Source of the DNA: DASSCW01 sp036556325
GTDB lineage: Bacteria > Chloroflexota > Limnocylindria > QHBO01
Length of the DNA: 51,650 nucleotides
Assembly: GCA_036556325.1 (NCBI GenBank)
Contig: DATBJR010000052.1
Span: forward strand, 1 to 51,650
Direction: 5' to 3'
The position numbers and the translations under genes were made by a program. Below, piece after piece: positions 9,601-17,012 of this stretch. Positions within the stretch are counted from its first letter, which is position 1. Every line of letters starts with the position of its first letter. The notes below the pieces were generated by a model. The model had not been told where the DNA came from. It searched no databases and saw nothing but the letters and a program-made list of their open reading frames with translations.

Positions 9601-10449
9601 GTCCACCTGCTCGGCCACGCGCAGCGTGTTGTCCATGGCATCCGGCAGCTCGCCGCGGAAGAGGCGGCGCATCTCCGCGGGGGACTTGAGGTAGAACTCG
9701 TTCGTCTCGAAGCGCAGCCGGCCGGGGGTGTCCAGGTTGCTGCCGGTGCCGATGCACAGCAGCAGGTCGTGTGCGTCGTGCTGCGCCGGCTGCGTGTAGT
9801 GGGTGTCGTTGGTGGCCAGCAGCGGGATGTTCATGCTCCGCGCCAGCTCCACCAGCTGCGGGTGCAGGCGACCCTGCTCCGGGACTCCGTGGTCCTGCAC
9901 CTCGATGTAGAAGTTGTCGGCACCCAGGATGGACCGATAGTCGTCAGCGGCCTGCCGAGCGGCCCGTTCGTCGCCTTCGGCGAGGCGGCGCAGCACTTCC
10001 CCGCCCAGGCAGGCTGATGTGCCGATGAGCCCTTCGGCGTGCTCGGCCAGCAGCTCCTTGTCAATGCGGGGCTTGTAGTAGTAGCCGTCCAGGTGCGCGG
10101 CGGTGGTCAGCGCCAGCAGGTTGCGGTAGCCGACGTCGTTCTTGGCCAGCAGGACCATGTGGTAGTAGTCCGCGTCGGCCTTGCCTTCCTTGTCGGTCAT
10201 CCGCCGCGTGGCCACGTACTGCTCGATGCCGATGATCGGCTTGATGCCGGCCGCCCTGGCCGCGGAGTAGAACTCGATCGTCCCGTACATCGCGCCGTGG
10301 TCGGTCACGGCCAGGGCCCTCATGCCCAGCTCCGCGGCCCGTTGCGTCATCTCGCGCGTGCGCGAGAGGCCGTCCAGGAGGCTGAATTCAGAGTGGACGT
10401 GGAGGTGGACGAAGTCGTCGACGGGGTGCATCTCGGGTCGCAGGGTCAC
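6679..10449 (-). CDS. dnaE: DNA polymerase III subunit alpha
   Basis: Replicative polymerase catalytic subunit, 1256 residues. The PHP domain opens the protein (HLHVHSEFSLLDG, then VTDHGAMYG). The palm carries the catalytic acidic motif MPDIDIDF near residue 404. Finger and thumb regions follow, then an OB-fold (KVTLGGIIQGSRRV). A low-complexity Gly-Asn and Ala-Pro-rich linker of roughly 70 residues (minus-strand region about 6930-7150) separates the OB-fold from a final basic/acidic domain where clamp-loader tau binding is expected. The start is GTG 10449 or ATG 10431 (MHPVDDF); neither has a good ribosome site. It diverges from the FAD monooxygenase gene. Confidence 0.97.
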   Translation of the reverse strand: MTLRPEMHPVDDFVHLHVHSEFSLLDGLSRTREMTQRAAELGMRALAVTDHGAMYGTIEFYSAARAAGIKPIIGIEQYVATRRMTDKEGKADADYYHMVLLAKNDVGYRNLLALTTAAHLDGYYYKPRIDKELLAEHAEGLIGTSACLGGEVLRRLAEGDERAARQAADDYRSILGADNFYIEVQDHGVPEQGRLHPQLVELARSMNIPLLATNDTHYTQPAQHDAHDLLLCIGTGSNLDTPGRLRFETNEFYLKSPAEMRRLFRGELPDAMDNTLRVAEQVDLALEFDQLRLPHFPVPDGESAASWLRKECERGLVDRYGSRLNSDVRHRLDYELGIIDRMGYSSYFLIVADFTRFAREQGIFTTCRGSAPGSIVTYSLGITPVDPLAYGLPFERFLNPDRVTMPDIDIDFQDSRRDEVIEYVTRKYGDDRVAQIITFGTLGAKAAIRDVGRAMGLTYAEADRVAKAVPNELNISLDRAVETSPQLRELMAADERVDKLIGVAHQLEGVARHASTHAAGIVISREPLTEIMPLQRATDGRTTMTQFEMHACEALGLLKFDFLGLINLTILADAVELIRRHRGVEIDVDNLPLDDTKTFELLSTGETTGIFQLEGGGMRRYVKELRPTEVRDLAAMVALFRPGPMANIPSYIRRKHGEEEVTYLHPSLEPALRDTYGIFVYQEDIMTAAIAMADYTGPEADNLCYAIRKKKESVLREHEAKFKAGAKKKGIPPHVVDQVFAAFEPFARYGFNKAHATCYGLIAYQTAYLKANYPVEFMTAVLNGFRERAEKVAAVIAECHRLGIEVRPPDVQRSHADFTVEDDADGTSAIRFGLAAIKNVGEGAIEAIVAAREGRSEISDETGDFTSLDDLCRRVDLRTVNKRVAESLIKAGAMLSLGSPGTLLNRLDHALDTGARHQRDVAAGQGTLFDLFAAPAEPATAIGLTAGPSDGANEDDVPRRERLRWEKELLGLYLSEHPLRDIEAQLPEYVTAYSGELAEESDQAKVTLGGIIQGSRRVITRAGSTMLVATLEDLQGSVEVVVFPKVFADTANAWADDSIVLVSGRVDHRDDSAQILCEAVHAWDDAVRMGPVPFSAERDRLLRSRGGGWRGNGNGNGGAGARVPVAEAVPRGAVSVAEAPAAAAIPVTAAEPADESPAPAGAVPLTAVPVGAGIIEISFERGLNMERLLPAIESVTAAVRTRPGGVPVVINIPVAGATRQVRLPHQAEWDERLADVVRQAAGVGVGVELRAASAEA

Positions 10450-10497
10450 CCGGTGATGGTGCCAGATCGGTGAGGGCCGGACGGCGATCCATCGACC

Positions 10498-10507
10498 AAC
10501 ATAGGGT
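10498..10507. promoter_or_regulatory. Overlapping divergent -10 elements between dnaE and the FAD monooxygenase gene
   Basis: On the plus strand TAGGGT (10502-10507) would start a short leader reaching ATG 10536. On the minus strand TATGTT (10503-10498) would start the dnaE transcript about 40-60 nt before its start codon. The two hexamers share the central TA. Neither has a clear -35. Confidence 0.35.
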
Positions 10508-10535
10508 CATGTCAACGAGACGAGGCGAGACAGCG

Positions 10536-11987
10536 ATGAATGAGCACGCGGCCGTGATTGCCGGTGCCGGCCCAACCGGAACGATGCTCGGCGCCGAGCT
10601 TGTGCTGTCAGGCATCGACGCCCTGGTGGTCGAGCGCCGCACGGAGCCCTTCCCCGGCGGACGCTCGCGGGGACTCCATGCGCGCACCGTCGAGGTGCTC
10701 GACCAGCGGGGCATCGTCGATCGGTTCCTGGCCCAGGGGCAGCCGGCGCAGGTCGCGGCCTTCGGCGGGACCCGGCTCGAGATCGGCGACTTTCCCACGC
10801 GCCACCCCTACGGGCTGGCCCTGCCGCAGAAGCAGTTCGAGCGGATCCTGGCCGGCTGGGCCGATGAGCTGGGGGTGCCCGTTCTGCGAGGGATCGCCGT
10901 GACGGGCTTCACCCAGGACGCCACCGGCGTCGTCGTGGAGCTGTCCGACGGCAGCTCGGTCCGCGCCCAATACCTGGTCGGCTGCGACGGCGGCAGCAGC
11001 CTCGTCCGGAAGGCAGCCGGCATTGGCTTTCCCGGCTCGGAGGCGACAACCAGCTGGCTGATTGCCGAGGTCGCCTGGACCGAGGAGCCGCCGTGGGGCT
11101 TCCGCACCGACGCCGCCGGGACGCATGCCATCGGCAGGGCGGACGATGGCCTGGCGGGGATTGTCCTGGTTGAGCCCCAGCTCGGGCCGGATGCCGAACC
11201 GAGCCTGGATGACGTCAAGCAGGCGCTGGTCCGCGTGTTCGGGACCGACTTCGGGATCCACAGCCCGAACTGGATCTCCCGGTTCACCGACATGACGCGC
11301 CAGGCAGATCGGTACCGACAGGGACGGGTGCTGCTGGCCGGGGATGCCGCGCACGTGCACGCGCCGATCGGTGGTCAGGGGCTGAACCTGGGCCTCCAGG
11401 ACGCGGTGAACCTTGGATGGAAGCTGGCCCAGGTCATCCGCGGCGTGTCGTCGGAGGACCTGCTGGACACGTATGGGGCGGAACGCCACCCCGTTGCGGC
11501 GCGCGTGCTGCGAACCACCATGGCCCAGAGTGCGCTCCGCCGGCCGGACGATCACACCAGGGCGCTGAGCGAGATCGTCGCCGAGCTGCTCGCCGCGGAC
11601 CGGGCGCGCAAGCGGATGGCCGGCGAGCTGTCCGGGCTCGCTATCCACTACGACCTGGGCGACGGGCATCCGCTGCTCGGGCGCCGCATGCCGGATCTCG
11701 ACCTCGTCACTTCCGACGGCCCGCTCCGCGTCTTCGCGCTGCTGCACCAGGCGCGGCCGGCGCTCATCACCTTCGGTGCGGCGAAAAGCGCGGACATCAC
11801 GCCGTGGGCCAGCCGTGTCCAGGTCGTCGAAGCGACCTACGCTGGAAGGTGGGAGCTCCCGGTCATCGGCGAGGTGCCGGCGCCGCAAGCGGTGCTGATG
11901 CGGCCGGACGGCTACGTCGCCTGGGTCGGCGCGGAGACGGCGGACGGCCTCACCGAGGCGCTCAGCCGCTGGCTCGGTTCAGCCTGA
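10536..11987 (+). CDS. FAD-dependent aromatic monooxygenase, rifampicin-monooxygenase (Rox)-like
   Basis: A 483-residue class A flavoprotein monooxygenase. It has the FAD-binding GAGPTG at residues 10-15, the NADPH/FAD DG motif in GCDGGSSLVRK, and the GD motif LLAGDAAHVHAPIGGQG, followed by a thioredoxin-like C-terminal region. Segments such as FGTDFGIHSPNWISRF, TRQADRYRQGRVLL and LDTYGAERHPVA look to me, from memory, like rifampicin monooxygenase. Hydroxylation of a polyketide or phenolic compound is therefore the best guess, and a general phenol hydroxylase the alternative. ATG 10536 is preferred over ATG 10509 because the probable -10 box lies at 10502-10507. It is convergent with the shikimate-kinase-like gene, and the 94-bp gap holds nothing recognisable. 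Confidence 0.88.
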   Translation: MNEHAAVIAGAGPTGTMLGAELVLSGIDALVVERRTEPFPGGRSRGLHARTVEVLDQRGIVDRFLAQGQPAQVAAFGGTRLEIGDFPTRHPYGLALPQKQFERILAGWADELGVPVLRGIAVTGFTQDATGVVVELSDGSSVRAQYLVGCDGGSSLVRKAAGIGFPGSEATTSWLIAEVAWTEEPPWGFRTDAAGTHAIGRADDGLAGIVLVEPQLGPDAEPSLDDVKQALVRVFGTDFGIHSPNWISRFTDMTRQADRYRQGRVLLAGDAAHVHAPIGGQGLNLGLQDAVNLGWKLAQVIRGVSSEDLLDTYGAERHPVAARVLRTTMAQSALRRPDDHTRALSEIVAELLAADRARKRMAGELSGLAIHYDLGDGHPLLGRRMPDLDLVTSDGPLRVFALLHQARPALITFGAAKSADITPWASRVQVVEATYAGRWELPVIGEVPAPQAVLMRPDGYVAWVGAETADGLTEALSRWLGSA

Positions 11988-12081
11988 CTCCCCGAGGTCC
12001 GGCCCAGTGATACTCCGGATCCGCGGCGCCCGCTGTTGCCTCCCTCCGCCAGGTGATGATCTTCTGCCCTCCTGGCGCCTG

Positions 12082-12624
12082 TCACGAGCCGATGGTGCCA
12101 GATCGGCTGCCGGAGGCGAGCGCGCGGTAGATGACGTCAACGGTCTCCGACGGGCTCAGCCGATCGGTCTCGACGTCCGTGGTTGCCAGCGCCCGGTACG
12201 TCGGGGCTCGGGCAGCATCGGCCTCGGCCAGCCATGACCTCGGGTTGGCGTCCAGCCACGGCCGATGATCGGCCCCGGTGGCGCGATCGGCCAGTGCTTC
12301 AGGGGACGCGCGGAGCCACACCACGAAGGCGCCACGCAGGAGCTCGCGGATCGTCGGCTCCGCCACGACGCCGGCCGCAGCCCCGATGATCACCGGTGGC
12401 GACGTCTCCATGGCCTTCGCCAGCGCCAGGACCTCGGCATGGCGGAGCTCGTCCTCGCCTTGCGTGGCGAGCTCGCGCGCAGTGTGGCCAGAGCCTGCCT
12501 GCAGCATGGCGTCGTTGTCGAGGTAGGGCCAGCCGGTGCGCTCCGACAGCAGCCGACCGACGCTGGTCTTGCCACTGCCCATCATGCCCATCAGCACCAC
12601 CCGGCGCGGGACGAGACCGGTCAC
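12082..12624 (-). CDS. Shikimate-kinase-like P-loop kinase
   Basis: A 180-residue nucleoside-monophosphate-kinase-fold protein of the AroK family. P-loop GMMGSGKT is at residues 13-20; DND follows, matching the family DxD region; GEDELRHAE carries the Arg expected to contact substrate. The usual GGG substrate loop reads GAAAG here, so activity on shikimate is uncertain and another small alcohol is possible. Its genes for the rest of the aromatic pathway are not nearby, which also argues against a dedicated aroK. GTG 12624 overlaps the stop of the upstream RibD-like gene by 4 nt, so the two form an operon. Confidence 0.75.
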   Translation of the reverse strand: MTGLVPRRVVLMGMMGSGKTSVGRLLSERTGWPYLDNDAMLQAGSGHTARELATQGEDELRHAEVLALAKAMETSPPVIIGAAAGVVAEPTIRELLRGAFVVWLRASPEALADRATGADHRPWLDANPRSWLAEADAARAPTYRALATTDVETDRLSPSETVDVIYRALASGSRSGTIGS

Positions 12625-13262
12625 CGCGCGACACGGTACTTGAGGTGCACGACCCCGGGTGCCTGGACGGTCCGAACGAGCTCCAGCTTCGTCTGCGGCC
12701 CCACACCCTCGAAGAGGCGCGCGCCGCCACCGAGGAGGATCGGCACCACGTGCAGCTCGAGCTCGTCGATCTCCCCGGCCGCCAGGTACTGGTTGATGGT
12801 CTTGGCCCCGCCGCCGATGAAGACGTCCTTGTCTCCCGCCGCGACCCGCGCGCGCTCGAGCGCCGCCTCGGCGCCATCGGTCACGAAGGTGAAGGTCGTG
12901 TCGCCAAGGGTCAGCGGGTCACGCGCGTGGTGGGTGAGGACGAAGACCGGCTTGTGGAAGGGCGGGTCGTCGCCCCACCAGCCCTGCCAAGGCTCGTCGC
13001 CCCACGCGCCACGTCCCGGAGGACCGAATTTGCCGCGACCCATGATCTCGGCGCCCACGTTCGCCGTCGCCTCCTCGACGACGGGCGTGCTGGCGTTCTG
13101 CTCACCGCCATCCATCCCTGCCCGCTCACGCCACGCGCGCAGCGCCACCAGCCAGTCGTGCAGCCGCTCGCCACCCGCGCCGAGGGGCTCCTCCATCGTC
13201 TCGTGCGGACCCGCCACGTATCCGTCCAGGGAGACCGAGATATCCGATTTGACATTGCCCAT
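12621..13262 (-). CDS. RibD C-terminal-domain (dihydrofolate-reductase-like) protein, paralogue 1
   Basis: A 213-residue stand-alone reductase-fold protein. The family marks are SVSLDGYVAGP near the N-terminus, DVFIGGGAKT in the cofactor region, and ELHVVPILLGGGARLFE near the C-terminus. Members bind NADPH and are annotated as dihydrofolate-reductase family, but their substrates are mostly unknown. It contains an insertion after residue 40 (a long linker rich in Gly and Trp) not seen in the four paralogues at 17.5, 18.1, 21.7 and 23.5 kb. ATG 13262 has a GACAAT hexamer ending 6 nt upstream. It is the first gene of a pair with the shikimate-kinase-like gene. Confidence 0.88.
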   Translation of the reverse strand: MGNVKSDISVSLDGYVAGPHETMEEPLGAGGERLHDWLVALRAWRERAGMDGGEQNASTPVVEEATANVGAEIMGRGKFGPPGRGAWGDEPWQGWWGDDPPFHKPVFVLTHHARDPLTLGDTTFTFVTDGAEAALERARVAAGDKDVFIGGGAKTINQYLAAGEIDELELHVVPILLGGGARLFEGVGPQTKLELVRTVQAPGVVHLKYRVAR

Positions 13263-13316
13263 CGGTCCATTGTCACGCGCGACGCACCGTGAGGCACACG
13301 AGACAACGGCTGACGC

Positions 13317-14333
13317 TCATCGTTCCCAGCGGACAACGATTGGCCCGCTGGTATCGGGGATCGGCAGGGTGGCGGCCTCGTCCTCCACGCGCCGAAGCTC
13401 ATCCTGGTGCAGTCTTCGCCAGGGCGAGATGGTCACCGAGACCTTTGAACGGCGCCACGTCCCGACAATCTCGCCGCCCAGCAGCAGCGCGCCCGGCCAG
13501 ACCCGCGTCGTCCACAGCACCGCCCGGCGCTTCCGATCCGGTACGAGCAGCGCGCGATCGGCGTTCCACAAAAGGTAGTAGGGATCACCACTCGGCAGAA
13601 GTCTGGCGGTCTCCGTATCGGCTGCCGTCGACGGGATCGTGGCTGCGTCGGCGGCCAGCAGCCATGCATCGCCCAGCGGCGTCCGCGCCGCGAGCAGCTC
13701 CTCGCCCAGGGCAGAGAAAGCGACCGCTGCGCGCCGCGCATCAAGGCCGCCCCAGCGGACAAACGATTCCATCGACGATGGGCCGTAGACGTGGAGATAG
13801 CGACGCACGAGCTCCTGCAATGCGCCCGCTGAGGTTCCCCTTGGAGTCTGAACCGCCCAGATGACGGGTTGCCGCGCTCCGGCCCATCGGATCAGGATCG
13901 TGCCGGTCAGACTGGCGTATCGGATGTCGTTCCCAATGCCCACCGACCGGGCCACGACATCCGCGGTTTGCCGGCCGCCGTGAAGATGCTTGGCCGCCCG
14001 ATCGGCAATCGCCCGCGCGCGGGCTGGCAGCCGACCACTGTCAGGCATCCGGGCCAGGGTGAACGCGGCGTGCGCATCTGCAGGCACGACATAGGCCGCG
14101 TGCCGCGGGCCCCAGACCTGCACCAGCGCCGGGTCCTCCCAGCTGTCAGGCCGCACGCCAGCGACCCGCGCGTGCAGCGAATGCAGCGCGGAGCGCGGCA
14201 CGCTGTCCTGCAATCCCGCCCAGGCCGCGCGCTGCAATGATCTGGGACCGGCCGGCAGGCGCTCGTCCAGCGCTTGGACGCGCCGGCGAAACGCCAGGAT
14301 CGCCTCCCGGCTCAGCCTGAGCGGCGCTGTCAC
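13317..14333 (-). CDS. Winged-helix HTH_42 family protein (YcaQ/AlkZ-like DNA glycosylase relative)
   Basis: A 338-residue protein of the HTH_42 family, which contains three winged-helix repeats and includes the DNA-crosslink glycosylases YcaQ and AlkZ. Family features are AWAGLQDSVPRSALHSLHARV near residue 40, WGPRHAAYVVPADAHA, and VRWGGLDARRA later. At the position of the catalytic Gln-x-Gln/Asp pair this protein reads Q42-D-S44, so the second catalytic residue is missing and glycosylase activity is doubtful. GTG 14333 overlaps the M20 peptidase stop (GTGA), so it is co-transcribed with it. A second family member lies at 24.0-25.2 kb. Confidence 0.82.
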   Translation of the reverse strand: MTAPLRLSREAILAFRRRVQALDERLPAGPRSLQRAAWAGLQDSVPRSALHSLHARVAGVRPDSWEDPALVQVWGPRHAAYVVPADAHAAFTLARMPDSGRLPARARAIADRAAKHLHGGRQTADVVARSVGIGNDIRYASLTGTILIRWAGARQPVIWAVQTPRGTSAGALQELVRRYLHVYGPSSMESFVRWGGLDARRAAVAFSALGEELLAARTPLGDAWLLAADAATIPSTAADTETARLLPSGDPYYLLWNADRALLVPDRKRRAVLWTTRVWPGALLLGGEIVGTWRRSKVSVTISPWRRLHQDELRRVEDEAATLPIPDTSGPIVVRWER

Positions 14334-15709
14334 TCTTCGATGAGCGCGAACTCGCGGTAGAAGCGGCCGGTCACCTTGGTCGCCCTGCGCATGAGGTCCA
14401 GGCTGTAACTCTCGTTCGGGGCGTGGGCGCGCACCTCGGCGTCACCGGCGCCGAGCGTCACCATCGGCAGACGGTGCGGCGCGCAGACCTGGTGCATCGG
14501 CGCCGTGCCGCCCATGCTGAACCAGCGCAGCCGTGGCTCCTCGAAGACGCCGTCGTGCGCGCGGTCCGCCGCGTCGACCAGCGGGTCGTTGATGTCGGTC
14601 CAGTACGGGAATTCGCCGCGGTGGATGGTGACCTCCACGTCCTCGAAGCCGCGGCGCACCAGGTGCTCGCGGAAGCGCTGCTCGATGACCGCGGGGTCCT
14701 GGTTCGGGATCAGCCGCATGTCCACCTTGGCCGATGCCTGCGCCGGCGTGATCGTCTTCACCCCGGGCTCGGTCCAGCCCGAGATGATCCCCGACACGTT
14801 GCAGGTTGGCTGGAACATGTCGGCGATCTGGGCGTCCAGCCCGGTGGCCCCGCCCACGAACTCGCGCACCCCGTAGATGCGCTTGATCTCCTCCTCTTCG
14901 AAGGGGAGCGTGCGGAGGTGCTCGATCTGCGCGTCGGTGGGCGGCGGGACGTCGTCCATGAACCCGTCGATCAGGATCGTCCCGTCCGGGCCGCGCAGCG
15001 TCTCGAGGGCCCGCATCAGGCGCCAGGCGGCATTCGGCAGCAGCTGGGCGCCGCCCGAGTGGGCGTCGAAGGCCAGGGTGCGGACCGATAGCTCGGCGTA
15101 GACCATGCCGCGCACCCCGCAGGCCAGCATGGGGCGGCCCTTCTCGTCGACGCCGCCACCCTCGATCAGCGCACCGTGGCCCTCGAAGAACTCCGGCCGA
15201 GTCTCCAGCAGCGGCGCCAGGTGCTCCGAGTCGCTTTCCTCCTCGCCTTCCACGATGAAGCGGATCCGGCACGGCAGCTCGCCGGTGGCATCGCGCAGGG
15301 CCTCCGCCGCCTGGATCCGATGCAGCAGCTCGCCCTTGTTGTCGCACACTCCACGGGCGTAGAGGCGGCCGTCGCGGACCTGGGGGTCGTAGGGCGGGGT
15401 GTCCCACAGCGCCAGCGGCGCGGCCGGCTGCACGTCGTAGTGCTGCACCGCCAGCAGCGTGCGCGGCCCCTCCCCCATCTCCCCGATGACCAGCGGCGGG
15501 ACGCCCTCCTCCTTCAGCACCGTCACCTCGGCGCCGGCTTCGCGCAGCCGCTCCTCGATCCACAGCGCGCCGTGCCGGAGCTCCTCCATCTGGTCGGTCT
15601 CGCACGGGATGCGGCAGAAATCGCGCAGCTCCTCGACCCAGGCGTCGAAGCGCTCGTCGACCAGGGCGTCGAAGGCGGCCACCTCCCCAGGGTTCATCGG
15701 CTCAGGCAT
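14330..15709 (-). CDS. M20 family metallopeptidase (dipeptidase / ArgE-DapE-like)
   Basis: A 459-residue di-zinc peptidase. The metal site is visible: VQHYDVQPA (first His and Asp), GVCDNKGEL (bridging Asp) and VEGEEESDSEH (catalytic Glu and metal Glu). A dimerisation/lid domain (FDAHSGGAQLLPNA onward) interrupts the catalytic fold, as in carnosinase-type M20 enzymes. It probably cleaves dipeptides or removes acyl groups from amino acids in the cytoplasm. ATG 15709 is chosen because TACGAT ends 7 nt upstream; the closer ATG 15697 has no signal. It diverges from the PhnD-like gene through a shared -10 heptamer. Confidence 0.93.
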   Translation of the reverse strand: MPEPMNPGEVAAFDALVDERFDAWVEELRDFCRIPCETDQMEELRHGALWIEERLREAGAEVTVLKEEGVPPLVIGEMGEGPRTLLAVQHYDVQPAAPLALWDTPPYDPQVRDGRLYARGVCDNKGELLHRIQAAEALRDATGELPCRIRFIVEGEEESDSEHLAPLLETRPEFFEGHGALIEGGGVDEKGRPMLACGVRGMVYAELSVRTLAFDAHSGGAQLLPNAAWRLMRALETLRGPDGTILIDGFMDDVPPPTDAQIEHLRTLPFEEEEIKRIYGVREFVGGATGLDAQIADMFQPTCNVSGIISGWTEPGVKTITPAQASAKVDMRLIPNQDPAVIEQRFREHLVRRGFEDVEVTIHRGEFPYWTDINDPLVDAADRAHDGVFEEPRLRWFSMGGTAPMHQVCAPHRLPMVTLGAGDAEVRAHAPNESYSLDLMRRATKVTGRFYREFALIEE

Positions 15710-15715
15710 GGCGCG

Positions 15716-15722
15716 TATCGTA
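15716..15722. promoter_or_regulatory. Shared bidirectional -10 heptamer TATCGTA between M20 peptidase and PhnD-like genes
   Basis: Plus strand TATCGT (15716-15721) ends 9 nt before ATG 15731. Minus strand TACGAT (15722-15717) ends 7 nt before ATG 15709. Both starts lack a ribosome site, so one seven-base element appears to drive two leaderless divergent transcripts. Confidence 0.55.
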
Positions 15723-15730
15723 GTGGCGCG

Positions 15731-16606
15731 ATGCCTCCACGAGCCGGGCGGCAGCAGCCCTTGCGCGTCGCCAGCCACCTCGCGCCCGGGGTGGAGCCGC
15801 TGTACGCGTACCTGGCCTCGTACCTCGCCAAGCGGATCGGCCGCCGCGCCGAGTTCGTGGTGGCCGACTCGTACGAGCGCTGCGCCCAGGACGTCGATGA
15901 CGTCTGCTTCGTGTGCAGCATTCCCTACCTCCTGTTTGCGGATGCCGGCCGCATCGACATGGAGGTCATTGCCGCGCCCGTCCTGCGCGGCGAGCGGTAT
16001 GCCGGCAGGCCCGTGTACTTCTCGGACGTCATCGTCGCTGCCGGCAGTCCTTTCCATTCCTTCGCCGACCTGCGTGGCACCAGCTGGGCGTACAACGAGC
16101 CGTTCTCCCATTCCGGCTACATGACCGTGCTCCATCATCTGGCCACTCTCGGCGAGGACCGCTCCTACTTCGGTCGGATGGTCGAGGCCGGCTTCCACGA
16201 GATCGCGGTGCGGATGGTGGCGGATGGTCGCGCGGATGCCGCGGCGATCGACTCCCAGGTCCTGGACATCGAGCTGCGCGATCATCCCGAGCTGGCGGCG
16301 CGGCTGCGTCGCATCGGCACCATCGGCCCATCCACCATCCAGCCCGTGGTCGTGTCACGGGCCCGCCTGACCGACGCCGAGCGAGTTGCCATCACGGAGG
16401 CGCTGGTGGGCGTCGCCGAGGAGCCGATGGCTCGACGCGCCCTCGAGGCAGCCCTGGTCGAGCGTTTCGTGCCGATGACCGCGGGCGACTACGCTGACAT
16501 CCGCCGCATGTACGCCCGCGTCCGAGCCGCGGGGCAGCTGGACATCGCCTGGGACGCCCGCTGGAACGCCATTGCGCGACCGGAGGGCCGATCAGCCGTT
16601 TCCTGA
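15731..16606 (+). CDS. PhnD-like phosphate/phosphonate-type periplasmic-binding-fold protein lacking a signal peptide
   Basis: A 291-residue protein with the PhnD/TauA-like binding fold: VASHLAPGVEPLYAYLASYL at the start, a VCSIPYLLFAD segment, FADLRGTSWAYNEPFSHSGYM in the hinge region, and a C-terminal helix pair. Members usually bind phosphonate, phosphite or thiamine-related ligands outside the cell. This one starts MPPRAGRQQPLR with no hydrophobic signal, and no permease or ATPase gene adjoins it, so it may be a cytoplasmic ligand-sensing or enzyme-like derivative. The start rests on the TATCGT box 9 nt upstream. The ligand is unknown. Confidence 0.8.
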   Translation: MPPRAGRQQPLRVASHLAPGVEPLYAYLASYLAKRIGRRAEFVVADSYERCAQDVDDVCFVCSIPYLLFADAGRIDMEVIAAPVLRGERYAGRPVYFSDVIVAAGSPFHSFADLRGTSWAYNEPFSHSGYMTVLHHLATLGEDRSYFGRMVEAGFHEIAVRMVADGRADAAAIDSQVLDIELRDHPELAARLRRIGTIGPSTIQPVVVSRARLTDAERVAITEALVGVAEEPMARRALEAALVERFVPMTAGDYADIRRMYARVRAAGQLDIAWDARWNAIARPEGRSAVS

Positions 16607-16628
16607 CCGGCCTGTCGGACCCAACTGC

Positions 16629-16662
16629 TTGACACCGCTGTAATACAACCGTATGGTTGTAT
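16629..16662 (+). promoter_or_regulatory. Promoter and palindromic operator of the arsR-type operon
   Basis: TTGACA (16629-16634) and TATGGT (16652-16657) are separated by exactly 17 nt. A perfect inverted repeat, ATACAACC-N4-GGTTGTAT (16643-16662), covers the -10 box. This is the expected layout for autorepression by the ArsR-family regulator encoded immediately downstream. Transcription would start about 16664, ruling out the ATG at 16653 as the start codon. Confidence 0.8.
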
Positions 16663-16667
16663 GCACG

Positions 16668-17012
16668 ATGCAGGTGATGCCCAACTACGACGGGATGTTC
16701 GGTGCGCTGGCGGACGCCACGCGCCGCGACATCGTGCGTCGCGCGATCGACGCACAGGAGGGCGTGGCCGAGATGGCCAGCCACTACCCCATGAGCTTCG
16801 CCGCCGTCCAGAAGCACGTGGCGATCCTGGAGCGCGCCGGGCTGGTGACCAAGCAGCGCATCGGCCGTCGCAAGGTGGTGTGCACCAACGTGGAGGCGCT
16901 GCGCGTCGCTCGCCGGCTGCTGGATCGGTACGAGGAGCTGTGGCTCGGACGCATCGACCGCATGACCGATCTTCTCAATGAGACGAATGGAGCCAAGGAG
17001 ACCCGCAAGTGA
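16668..17012 (+). CDS. ArsR-family winged-helix transcriptional regulator
   Basis: A 114-residue repressor-type protein. It has the ArsR opening FGALADATRRDIVRRAI, a recognition helix region MSFAAVQKHVAILERAGLV, and the wing KQRIGRRKVVCTN. It lacks the CxC metal motif of metal-sensing ArsR proteins, so it belongs to the metal-free type often paired with AHSA1 proteins. The start is ATG 16668 (or 16677), close to the predicted transcription start, giving an almost leaderless mRNA. It probably represses its own five-gene operon through the palindrome over the -10 box. GTG of the next gene overlaps its stop. Confidence 0.92.
   Translation: MQVMPNYDGMFGALADATRRDIVRRAIDAQEGVAEMASHYPMSFAAVQKHVAILERAGLVTKQRIGRRKVVCTNVEALRVARRLLDRYEELWLGRIDRMTDLLNETNGAKETRK

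Noticed and set aside
6292..10017. Very long open frame on the plus strand opposite dnaE (over 1,200 codons)
   Set aside because: High G+C keeps antisense frames open; the product is low-complexity and the minus strand encodes a full-length, motif-complete DnaE.
16653..16667. ATG 16653 as start of the ArsR gene
   Set aside because: It lies inside the -10 box and the operator palindrome, upstream of the predicted transcription start.
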